From contig QHXR01000016.1 in assembly GCA_003223025.1 (NCBI GenBank), positions 127,365 to 191,364 on the forward strand: a stretch of 64,000 bases of DNA, in the 5' to 3' direction. Origin of the DNA: Acidobacteriota bacterium (GTDB lineage: Bacteria; Acidobacteriota; Blastocatellia; Pyrinomonadales; Pyrinomonadaceae). This document shows positions 37,216 through 45,084 of the stretch, piece by piece (the stretch's first letter is position 1; the number at the start of each line of letters is the position of its first letter). Under the pieces are notes generated by a model. That model saw only the letters and a list, made by a program, of their open reading frames with translations, was not told where the DNA came from and did not search any database. Both the position numbers and the translations under genes were made by a program.

Positions 37216-38646
37216 CTAACGCGGAATTGGCTGCTCGAGATTCGCCAGAGCGTACGCGAGGACGGCCATCACCGATCCGCTTTCCGCGAGCTGCTTCGGA
37301 TCGATCTTGTCGAATGTATCCGCCGCCGTATGGTGATAATTGAAATAAGTTCGCGTATCGAAATACGGAGCAAACGATGGAACGCCTTTCTGCGTCAGCG
37401 GGCCGATGTCGGATCCGACTCCGCCGGGTTGAAGTTGCGCGATGCCGGCTCCGTGCTCCCGCAGCACCGCGGTGATCGGCGCAAAGAACGGAAGTGCTTC
37501 CGACTTCCCGGTAAATAGAATGCCGAGCGGATGCGACGCACCGAGATCGCTTTCGATAGCCGCAAAATGTTTCGAAACGTTAGCGGCTTGTTCTTCACCG
37601 TATGCAGTTCCGCCCGCACTTCCATTTTCTTCATTCATCCAGGCGATTACGCGGATCGTCCTCCGCGGCCTGAGCTTTAATTGATTTAAGAGATACGGAA
37701 CCTGCATCGAAACCGCGACACCGCACGCATCGTCCAGAGCACCCGTGCCGAGATCCCACGAGTCGAGGTGTCCGGAAACGATGACTACTTCGTCCGGCAG
37801 TTCACTTCCCTTCAGATCCGCGATGACGTTATAGCTCGTCGCGTTTGGCAATGTCTGCGGCGTCATCAACAACCGCAGTCGAACGCGACCCATCTTTGCG
37901 AGATATGCGATCGCCTCGGCATCCTCGAACGAAACTGCTCCTGCCGGGATCCTTGTCACGTTCGGGTCATATCGCATTGCGCCCGTATGTACCAGACGAT
38001 TTTGCGATCCGCCCGCCGAGCGAACCAATACGGCGATCGCTCCGAGTCTCGCCGCCGCGATCGCTCCGCCTCCGCGATATGCGACTGCCTGGCCGTACGC
38101 ATTCCCGCCGAAACCGCTCGCCGCCATTTCACGATCGAACTTGTTGTTAAAAAGGACGATCTTTCCTTCGACCTTTTCGCGACCAAGAGCAGTTAGCTCA
38201 TCGAAACTATTCACGACAACCACGTCGCCGGTCATTCCATCGTTCGGGGTCGCAATGCTTCCACCGAGCGCGGCGACAACGACTTTTTGAGTTGTGCCGG
38301 CCGCCATACCCGGAAACTCAACGAGCTCCGCTTTCTCGTCGCCGCGCACCCAGTGCGGAACTGAAAGCTTTTGCAGTCGGACTTCAAGTCCGAGTTTTCG
38401 CATTTCATCAGCGACATATTCGACTGCGCGTTCAGCCTGCGGCGAACCCGAAAGACGCGGGCCGATATTGTTCGAGAGATACGCCGTCTGCCGATACGCA
38501 TAGTCGCTCGCCAGGGCCGACCGCATTATCGATCGCATGTTTTGGATCGTCTGCGAGCTGTAAAGCTGAGGAGTCGGCGCGACGGTTTGAGCGGGCAAGA
38601 TCACTGACAATCCGAGGATGAAGGTCACAACAAAACCGGTTTTCAT
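37216..38646 (-). CDS. Secreted M28 family zinc aminopeptidase with PA domain
   Basis: 476 residues from the ATG at 38646 (MKTGFVVTFILGLSVILPAQ signal peptide; in-frame starts at 38655 and 38667 are possible). A PA (protease-associated) insert at about 130-250 precedes the di-zinc site: GHLDSWDLG (His, Asp), GALDDACG (bridging Asp), MNEENGSAGG (Glu base and ligand), a later ESDLGA Asp and YHHTAADTFD His. All ligands are present. It removes N-terminal residues from peptides in the periplasm or outside. Divergent from the S9 peptidase gene across a 94-bp promoter region; part of the five-peptidase block. Confidence 0.93.
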   Translation of the reverse strand: MKTGFVVTFILGLSVILPAQTVAPTPQLYSSQTIQNMRSIMRSALASDYAYRQTAYLSNNIGPRLSGSPQAERAVEYVADEMRKLGLEVRLQKLSVPHWVRGDEKAELVEFPGMAAGTTQKVVVAALGGSIATPNDGMTGDVVVVNSFDELTALGREKVEGKIVLFNNKFDREMAASGFGGNAYGQAVAYRGGGAIAAARLGAIAVLVRSAGGSQNRLVHTGAMRYDPNVTRIPAGAVSFEDAEAIAYLAKMGRVRLRLLMTPQTLPNATSYNVIADLKGSELPDEVVIVSGHLDSWDLGTGALDDACGVAVSMQVPYLLNQLKLRPRRTIRVIAWMNEENGSAGGTAYGEEQAANVSKHFAAIESDLGASHPLGILFTGKSEALPFFAPITAVLREHGAGIAQLQPGGVGSDIGPLTQKGVPSFAPYFDTRTYFNYHHTAADTFDKIDPKQLAESGSVMAVLAYALANLEQPIPR

Positions 38647-38740
38647 ACCGCTCATCTTATCGAACACTTTCGGGTGTTACAAAGTAATGTGCGATAATGG
38701 TTTCGCTCTTCACATCTCAATTTTTATGCAGGTGAATTCA

Positions 38741-40783
38741 ATGTCCAGATTCGCGTCTTCGTTTGTTCTTTGTCTCTTCCTCGCAACCGCAGCGATCGCA
38801 CAATCGAGCTTCACGATCGATAGTCTTATCTCCACGAAGCGCGTTGGCGATCCGCAGCTCTCGCCCGACGGCCGTACCGTTGCATTCACGATCGGCAACG
38901 TCAACAAGGCGGAGAATAAAACGCTCACTCAGATCTACACCATCAACATCGATGGATCGAATTTGAAACAGATCACGACCGGCGATAAATCGAATAGCTC
39001 GCCGCGTTGGTCGCCCGACGGAAAACACATCGCGTACACGACCGGCGGACAGATCTGGACGATGGAGCCTGACGGTGATCACCGGAAACAGATAACGAAG
39101 ATCTCGACCGGAGCAGGCAATCCCGTTTGGTCGCCCGACGGCAAATGGATCGCGTTCGGCTCTGAAGTCTATCCCGAATGCACTTCCGACGATTGCAACG
39201 AAGCGGCAGATGCTCGTATTGAATCGAGTAAGGTGAAAGCTAAAGTCACCGAGCGTCTCCTCTTCAAGCACTGGAACGAATGGCGCGATCGAAAGCGTGC
39301 ACATGTGTTCGTGGTTGCGAGCGGCGGCGGCGTTCCGTCGGACTTCACGCCCGGCGATTTCGATGCTCCTCCTTACGGTGCATCGACCGGAGTCGATTAT
39401 GCTTTCTCGCCTGATTCTCGCGAGATCGCGTTTTTAAAGAATCCTGACAAGATCGAAGCTATCTCCACGAACAGCGACATCATCGTCGCGTCGCTCGTGA
39501 ACAAGGACCAGAAAAACATCACCGTATCGAACCGCGGTTATGATGCGGCTCCGGTCTATACTTCGGACGGAAAATATATCCTCTATCGATCGCAGGCGAC
39601 TGAAGGATTCGAGGCCGACCGATGGCGGATCATGCGTTACAACCGCGCGACCGGTGAGACTGTCGAGCTCACGCGCGGATTCGATCAGCAAGCAGACGAG
39701 ATGACCGTCACGGATAACGGAAAGACGATCTACTTTTCCGCCGGAACACGCGGACGGTCGCCGATCTATACAGTTCCGGTCGAACCCGACTTTCGCCTGC
39801 GGATCGCGACGCATGTGAAACCCGTCCTCGAAGGCTACTTCGCTAACGCACTCAATGTTTCAAACGACGGTCGCACGATCGTTTTCGCGTCCAGCTCGAT
39901 CGCTTCGCCGCCGGAGCTCTATCGCGTTAACTCGGATGGCAGCGGCGTAACTCCGCTGACGACGATCAACGAAACTGTTTATAGAAATTATCGTCTGCAG
40001 AAGGCGGAGGACGTCGAATGGAAAGGAGCTCTTAATTCGAACATTCACGGTTTCGTTATCAAGCCGAGCAACTTCGACGCGTCGAAGAAATATCCGCTTG
40101 TTGTTCTGATCCACGGCGGCCCCCAGAGCGCGTTCAACGACAGTTGGGGATATCGCTGGAATCCGCAGATCTTTGCCAACGCCGGTTACGTCGTGTTCAT
40201 GCCGAACCCGCGCGGATCGACCGGTTACGGACAGAAGTTTGTAAACGACATCTCGGGCGATTGGGGCGGAAAGGCGTTTGTCGATCTGAAAAATGGCATC
40301 GCTGAGATCGTAAAGCGTCCGTATATCGACAAGTCGCGGATCGCGGGTGCGGGTGCAAGCTACGGCGGATACATGGTCGACTGGCTGCTCGGCCATAACG
40401 ACGATCCGCGGTTCCACTTTAAGACGTTCGTTTCGCATGCAGGCGTTTACAATCTCGAGTCGATGGCGACGGCGACCGAAGAGGTTTGGTTTCCGAAGTG
40501 GGAGTTCGGAGGCATGCCTTGGGACAACCCCGTTCAGTACCAGAAATGGTCGCCAAATAAGTTCGTCAAGAACTTCAATACTCCGACACTTGTCACCGCG
40601 GGCGAACTCGACTTTCGAGTTCCCGTCGATCAGAGTCTGCAGTTGTTCACGACCCTTCAGTTGAAGGGCGTTCCGTCGAAGCTCATCATCTTTCCTGACG
40701 AAGGACACTGGATCCTCAAGCCGCAGAATTCTGAATTCTGGTACACCAACGTTCTCGATTGGCTGTCGCTGCATCTAAAGTAG
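38741..40783 (+). CDS. Secreted S9 prolyl-oligopeptidase-family peptidase
   Basis: 680 residues from the ATG at 38741, chosen because a signal peptide follows at once (SRFASSFVLCLFLATAAIAQ). The N-terminal beta-propeller has repeated SPDGK blades (LSPDGRTVAF, WSPDGKHIAY). The C-terminal alpha/beta hydrolase has Ser in GASYGGYM, Asp in GELDFRVP and His in DEGHWIL: a complete triad. It resembles acylaminoacyl peptidase/DPP-IV-like enzymes that release dipeptides or acylated residues. The M1 gene starts 4 bp after its stop, so the two are co-transcribed. Confidence 0.94.
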   Translation: MSRFASSFVLCLFLATAAIAQSSFTIDSLISTKRVGDPQLSPDGRTVAFTIGNVNKAENKTLTQIYTINIDGSNLKQITTGDKSNSSPRWSPDGKHIAYTTGGQIWTMEPDGDHRKQITKISTGAGNPVWSPDGKWIAFGSEVYPECTSDDCNEAADARIESSKVKAKVTERLLFKHWNEWRDRKRAHVFVVASGGGVPSDFTPGDFDAPPYGASTGVDYAFSPDSREIAFLKNPDKIEAISTNSDIIVASLVNKDQKNITVSNRGYDAAPVYTSDGKYILYRSQATEGFEADRWRIMRYNRATGETVELTRGFDQQADEMTVTDNGKTIYFSAGTRGRSPIYTVPVEPDFRLRIATHVKPVLEGYFANALNVSNDGRTIVFASSSIASPPELYRVNSDGSGVTPLTTINETVYRNYRLQKAEDVEWKGALNSNIHGFVIKPSNFDASKKYPLVVLIHGGPQSAFNDSWGYRWNPQIFANAGYVVFMPNPRGSTGYGQKFVNDISGDWGGKAFVDLKNGIAEIVKRPYIDKSRIAGAGASYGGYMVDWLLGHNDDPRFHFKTFVSHAGVYNLESMATATEEVWFPKWEFGGMPWDNPVQYQKWSPNKFVKNFNTPTLVTAGELDFRVPVDQSLQLFTTLQLKGVPSKLIIFPDEGHWILKPQNSEFWYTNVLDWLSLHLK

Positions 40784-40787
40784 AACT

Positions 40788-42482
40788 ATGGTCTTAAACC
40801 GAGTCCTCTCAGGGTTCTGCCTTTCGTTAACTCTGCTTCTTTGGTTCTCCGGTTCCGCCGCGGCGCAAGAGACGTCGCGGCGGAATTTTAATCGTCCGCA
40901 AACCTACGATGTCGAACACTACGATCTTCGTGTCAGCTTCGATCGCAAAACCCGAAAAGTGATCGGTGATACGACGATCCGCTTCCGTCCGCTGAAACCT
41001 AATTTCTCTACGGCCGAGTTTGATGCCGTTGGCATCTCTTTTACGTCGGTTGCTCTCGAGCCTTCGGGAAAGCGTCTTAAGTTTCGATCGGACAGCGGGA
41101 AGATAGTCGTTACTCTCGACCGCGCGCACTCGCCCTCTGATTCGATCACAATTCGTTTTAAGCATTCGGCGATTCCAAAGAAGGGCGTTTACTTCGTCGA
41201 TGAGGAAGTCGTCGACGGAAAGCAGATCCACTCAGCGCAGATCTGGACACAGGGCGAGGCGGATGAGGCTCGACACTGGTTCCCGTCTTTCGACTTCCCG
41301 AGCGACAAGGCGACGTTTGACGAGTTCATCACGGCGAACGACGGCGAAACGGTGATCGGAAATGGAGAGCTCATCGAGCAGGTGAAGAATCCTGACGGAA
41401 CCGTGACGCATCATTTTCGGTTGAATATTCCAACGCCGACGTACCTCGTATCGTTTGTCATCGGCAAGTACGTCAGGCTCGACGATTCTCACGGAGACAT
41501 TCCGCTCGGCTTTTATATCTATCCAGGTGGCGAAGCCGTTGCTCGTAAAGCTTTCGCAAAAACGAAGGACATGATGAAGGTCTACGAGGACGTGACCGGA
41601 GTTAAGTTCTCTTTTAATAAGTACGATCAGACAGTGGTCGCCGGATTTACGTTCGGCGGTATGGAGAACATCACCGCGACGACAATGGCCGACACCGAGA
41701 TCTTCGCGGTGAACAACGCACTCTTTGCTCCCGGCGTCGAGGATCTCGTATCGCACGAGCTTGCTCACTCCTGGTTTGGAGATCTTGTGACTTGCAGAAA
41801 CTGGGCGGAGCTTTGGCTCAATGAAGGTTTCGCCACGTTTATGGAAGCGGTGTTCCGTGAAAAGACATACGGCCGCGAGAATTACCTGATCAAGCTCCAA
41901 CGTGACGTCGATATTTTTGTCACTGACGAAGCTTTGAATAAGAAGCGTAACGCGCTCTTTAACCAGAATGCCGATGACGTCCCGGGTCTGTTTGATCGTC
42001 CGGCTACGATCTACAGCAAAGGCGGAGTAGTACTTTACATGCTCCGCGAAGAGATCGGCGATGAAGCGTTTTGGAAAGCGATCAATGCTTATCTGACAAA
42101 GCATAAATTCTCGAGCGTTGAAACTACCGATCTAAAAGCGGCGATGGAAGAAGCGTCGGGGAAAGATCTCGGCTGGTTTTTCGATCAGTGGGTTTATAAG
42201 GCGGGCTATCCGAAGCTTGAGGTCAAAAACGTTTGGAATGGTGCTTCGAAGACATTGAAGGTCACTGTCTCGCAGGTTCAAAAATTAGATGCGATTACGC
42301 CCGCGGCATTCAGGATGCCGATGAACATCGCATTCACGACCGGACTCGACACTCAGACGGAAAAGCTCCTCGTCACAAAGCGTAGCGAGACATTCGAATA
42401 CAAGCTTTCGCAGAATCCCTCCGAAATAAATCTCGATACCGAACGCAAGATCCTTCTTAAGACTGTAAAAATGCTTTACTAG
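40788..42482 (+). CDS. Secreted M1 family zinc aminopeptidase
   Basis: 564 residues; signal peptide ending SGSAAAQE. Substrate-anchoring exopeptidase motif GGMEN; zinc motif HELAHSWFGDL followed 18 residues later by the Glu of NEGFATF; the catalytic Tyr is likely in YSKGGVVLYML. It is shorter than PepN because it lacks the large C-terminal helical domain, as in many bacterial ERAP/LTA4H-like exported forms. It cleaves N-terminal residues of peptides. Follows the S9 gene closely. Its stop is followed by a hairpin terminator that also faces an oppositely oriented riboswitch. Confidence 0.94.
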   Translation: MVLNRVLSGFCLSLTLLLWFSGSAAAQETSRRNFNRPQTYDVEHYDLRVSFDRKTRKVIGDTTIRFRPLKPNFSTAEFDAVGISFTSVALEPSGKRLKFRSDSGKIVVTLDRAHSPSDSITIRFKHSAIPKKGVYFVDEEVVDGKQIHSAQIWTQGEADEARHWFPSFDFPSDKATFDEFITANDGETVIGNGELIEQVKNPDGTVTHHFRLNIPTPTYLVSFVIGKYVRLDDSHGDIPLGFYIYPGGEAVARKAFAKTKDMMKVYEDVTGVKFSFNKYDQTVVAGFTFGGMENITATTMADTEIFAVNNALFAPGVEDLVSHELAHSWFGDLVTCRNWAELWLNEGFATFMEAVFREKTYGRENYLIKLQRDVDIFVTDEALNKKRNALFNQNADDVPGLFDRPATIYSKGGVVLYMLREEIGDEAFWKAINAYLTKHKFSSVETTDLKAAMEEASGKDLGWFFDQWVYKAGYPKLEVKNVWNGASKTLKVTVSQVQKLDAITPAAFRMPMNIAFTTGLDTQTEKLLVTKRSETFEYKLSQNPSEINLDTERKILLKTVKMLY

Positions 42483-42499
42483 AGATCAGGTAAATACAA

Positions 42500-42536
42500 A
42501 AAAAAGCTCCGTACCTTTCGATACGGAGCTTTTCTC
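42500..42536. terminator. Bidirectional terminator between the M1 gene and the riboswitch RNA
   Basis: A stem AAAAGCTCCGTA / TACGGAGCTTTT with an 8-base loop. Read on the minus strand it ends in a run of nine Ts, the stronger direction; on the plus strand it ends TTTTCTCTTT. Confidence 0.88.
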
Positions 42537-42636
42537 TTTGAGAAGACCGGATGTCTGCTTGATCGTTGAAAAAGCAGAAGCGCGAAGCACACACAAAATC
42601 GCGACTTTTGAAGGTCAAACTTGCAGTAACTTCTTT

Positions 42637-42778
42637 GCCACACCTACGAGGTTAGCTGACGGGCTAGGAACGAAAGATTATCCCTGAGCTTAGCAAAGCT
42701 CTTCGCCCCTGCTTCATATTGCACGATGAAGCGTTTGGGTCCCCCGCGACATTTCACAGTGAAACGACTTCGGTGATC
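42637..42778 (-). ncRNA. c-di-AMP riboswitch (ydaO-yuaA class), apparently without a downstream gene
   Basis: On the minus strand the conserved ydaO-class blocks appear in order: CACCGAAGTC, a GTTTCACTGTGAAAT hairpin, CGCGGGGGACCCAA, a GCTTCATCG..ATGAAGC hairpin, GGGGCGAA, AGCTTTGCTAAGCT, AGGGATAATC, then CCCGTCAGCTAACCTCGTAG and the closing GGTG. The last block is almost diagnostic for the class. About 100 bases further on is a strong minus-strand terminator (42536-42500) and then the convergent M1 gene, so no ordinary target gene follows. A possible promoter (TTGTAA, 18-bp spacer, TAAACT) lies just upstream on the minus strand, in about 42789-42818. Class identity is strong; function here is open. 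Confidence 0.85.
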
Positions 42779-42843
42779 AACTTTTCAACGGTTTTGAGTT
42801 TAGCATGCCGTAAAAAGAAATTACAAGGAATTTGCGGGAAAAA

Positions 42844-43293
42844 TCACCGGGGTGTCGAATAAATCTGATAAAGCATCAGGTAGACCACGACGCCGGTCAG
42901 CGAAACATAAAGCCAGACGGGATACACGAGTCGTGCAAGGCGCCGATGATCGTCAAAGCGGCCCTTCAGCCCTCGATACAGTGTAGCCACGACAAAAGGG
43001 CCGATCACCGCGGCGAGGATCGTATGCGATGTCAGGATCGTAAAATAGATGGGCCGGGCAAGTCCTTCGCCGGTGAACTTTGTCGGTCCAAGGCCGAAGT
43101 AATAAGTCCGGAGTGCGTCATGGCTGATGTATGAGATCAAGAAGAGGGCTGAGATCGAGCTGGCGGCGATCATGCAAAAGCGATGCTCGTGCACTCGCTT
43201 GTTGAGAATGAAGAAAAGTCCGCATATTAAAAAAACGCCTGAGGTAGCGTTCAGCAGCGCGTTAAGATGCGGAAAGATCTGAAGCAGGTCCAT
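42844..43293 (-). CDS. DUF420 membrane protein (CtaM-like oxidase assembly factor)
   Basis: 149 residues, four hydrophobic helices; LNALLNATSGVFLICGLFFI, FCMIAASSISALFLISYISH, FTILTSHTILAAVIGPFVVA and VYPVWLYVSLTGVVVYLMLY are characteristic of DUF420. The conserved histidines (HLNALLN, VHEHRF, SHDALR, SHTILA) may bind metal. In Bacillus-type bacteria this family (CtaM/YozB) is needed for assembly of heme-copper oxidases. It is the third gene after ctaB and the subunit III gene, with a 3-bp gap, which supports that role. The riboswitch described at 42637-42778 lies downstream of its stop on the same strand. Confidence 0.9.
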   Translation of the reverse strand: MDLLQIFPHLNALLNATSGVFLICGLFFILNKRVHEHRFCMIAASSISALFLISYISHDALRTYYFGLGPTKFTGEGLARPIYFTILTSHTILAAVIGPFVVATLYRGLKGRFDDHRRLARLVYPVWLYVSLTGVVVYLMLYQIYSTPR

Positions 43294-43296
43294 TCC

Positions 43297-44019
43297 CTAT
43301 TTCCAAAAACCAAGCAGGACAAAAAGCACGATCCAGAGAGCTCCCATAAAATGCCAGTACCATCCGACGGAGCGCGCAAGATTCCTGCGATAGGTGAGCT
43401 CGTTCTCAGACGAAGTTCCGTTCCATGTCCGAAGCACAACGGTTCCAAGTGCAACGATACCGCCGAGCACATGGATCGCATGAACGGCGGTCAGGATGTA
43501 GAAGAAACCCGCGTACGGATTTCCGCGAAGATAAAAACCGCGGTTAACGAGAGCAAGCCAAACGAGGATCTGTGACGAGATAAAAGCAGCACCGAGCGCA
43601 GTCGTAGCGATCAAAAGCTTTCGGCTCTTGGTGTACTCATCTTCAAAATACGCTTTCTTTGCGAGGTGATAAGTGACGCTGCTAACGAGAATGATCGCCG
43701 TACTTATCCAAACCTGAATCGGAAGATTAAACGGCTTCCATTCCGCAGCTCCGTTTGTCGCGATGACGACGTACGCGCCGATCATCCCGCCGAATGTCAT
43801 GAGCACGACGAGCAGCAAGAACCAGGTTACGACCTTTGCTTTATCCTGAGTGAGGGCATCGTCGGTCCCGACATCGTCAAAACGCGGATCGTCACCTCCG
43901 TCATTTCCGCCGCCGTTTCCACCATTGCCGCCGCTCATTCCGCCACCTAGAAATCTCGACCGGAGCCGAATCTTCGCACCGGATTTTCCAAGTGGCTGCT
44001 CGGCGGTTCCGATTTTCAT
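43297..44019 (-). CDS. ctaE: Cytochrome c oxidase subunit III
   Basis: 240 residues. An unusual Gly/Asn/Asp-rich N-terminal extension (GGGMSGGNGGNGGGNDGGDD), then five transmembrane helices. The family motifs are FFYILTAVHAIHVLGG and SVGWYWHFMGALWIVLFVLL. A five-helix form is usual for caa3/cbaa-type oxidases. Subunits I and II are not in the window. It overlaps the heme o synthase gene by four bases (ATGA), so translation is coupled. Confidence 0.93.
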   Translation of the reverse strand: MKIGTAEQPLGKSGAKIRLRSRFLGGGMSGGNGGNGGGNDGGDDPRFDDVGTDDALTQDKAKVVTWFLLLVVLMTFGGMIGAYVVIATNGAAEWKPFNLPIQVWISTAIILVSSVTYHLAKKAYFEDEYTKSRKLLIATTALGAAFISSQILVWLALVNRGFYLRGNPYAGFFYILTAVHAIHVLGGIVALGTVVLRTWNGTSSENELTYRRNLARSVGWYWHFMGALWIVLFVLLGFWK

Positions 44020-44921
44020 TTGTAGTGATCGAGGACCAGAAGTCCGAATACAAGAGGAAGATAGAGGACCGATACCATCAGCAAGCGACGCGCTTTTTCG
44101 ACCGTCTTCGCTCGTGCGGTTCGGATACTTTCAACGAGGAACCAAATTCCGAGGATCGTCGCACCCACCAGATAGATGACCCCGGCGAAACCGAGAAAGA
44201 ACGGTGCGAGACTAGCCGGCACGAGCATGATTGCAAAGAGCACGATCTGACGAGCCGTGATCCGACCCGACGGCTCGACCACCGGAAGCATTAGAATCCC
44301 CGCCTTCGCGTACTGCTCGCGATACATCCAAGCGATCGCCAGAAAATGCGGGAACTGCCAGAGAAACAGCATGATGAACAACGACCACGCGCCAAGCGTC
44401 ACTTCGTTCGATGCGGCGGTCCATCCCATCAGAGGAGGCATCGCTCCCGGGATCGCACCAATCGCAGTCGAGGCCGACGTCCTCGTCTTCAGCGGCGTGT
44501 ACATCAAGACGTATCCGACGATCACAACCAAACCGAGACCCGCCGTCAACGGATTAACAAGAAAGAAAAGATAGATCTCGGCGACGGCACATTGAACAAG
44601 TCCGAAGATCAACGCCTCCATCGGCGTTAGTCTCGATGAGGGAAGCGGACGATTCTTCGTTCTTTCCATCAGGGCGTCCGTAGCTCGCTCGACGTACTGA
44701 TTCAGAGTCGCGACACCGAAAGCCAGAAGGCCGATGCCGATCATCGCGTTCAGGAACAGAACGAAGTTGAACTGGCCCGTCGTGCCGAGATAGAAGCCTG
44801 CGGCAGAAGTCAGCAACAGCATGAACGCGATGCGCGGTTTTGTAAGTTCGACGAACGCGCCAACGCGCATGCGCCATCCAAGCATCTTGTTATTAGTAAT
44901 TTCAGCTGCGGCTGTGTCCAT
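44016..44921 (-). CDS. ctaB: Protoheme IX farnesyltransferase (heme o synthase)
   Basis: 301 residues, about eight to nine membrane helices. The UbiA-superfamily signature is NQYVERATDALMERTKNRPL (first Asp-rich site), and the second loop contains YTPLKTRTSASTAIGAIPGA. It transfers a farnesyl group to heme b to make heme o for the oxidase. First gene of the leftward ctaB-ctaE-DUF420 unit, divergent from resB. The 163-bp gap between the divergent starts contains a TTGACA hexamer on the plus strand near 45012 but no convincing -10 box at normal spacing. Confidence 0.95.
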   Translation of the reverse strand: MDTAAAEITNNKMLGWRMRVGAFVELTKPRIAFMLLLTSAAGFYLGTTGQFNFVLFLNAMIGIGLLAFGVATLNQYVERATDALMERTKNRPLPSSRLTPMEALIFGLVQCAVAEIYLFFLVNPLTAGLGLVVIVGYVLMYTPLKTRTSASTAIGAIPGAMPPLMGWTAASNEVTLGAWSLFIMLFLWQFPHFLAIAWMYREQYAKAGILMLPVVEPSGRITARQIVLFAIMLVPASLAPFFLGFAGVIYLVGATILGIWFLVESIRTARAKTVEKARRLLMVSVLYLPLVFGLLVLDHYK

Positions 44922-45084
44922 TATCTGCTCGACCGAGTGTCATTTGAACTAAAAGGATAACTCGCGAAGTCCTGATTTTCAAAAGGCCTGACTCGACGAG
45001 GTTCTTCTTTTGACATAAAGCCCGGCTAATTTTTCAGGCAATGACAAATAAACGCCGCTAGGATATCATTTTTCTTACTTCCTG

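Noticed and set aside
42500-42610. A 38-codon GTG frame downstream of the c-di-AMP riboswitch (minus strand, from about 42597)
   Set aside because: No ribosome-binding site, it runs straight through the terminator hairpin and ends on the complement of the aminopeptidase stop; too weak to call a gene, though it should be checked in relatives.
44990-45084. Perfect TTGACA hexamer upstream of resB
   Set aside because: No -10 box at 16-18 bp spacing could be found, so a promoter is not claimed.
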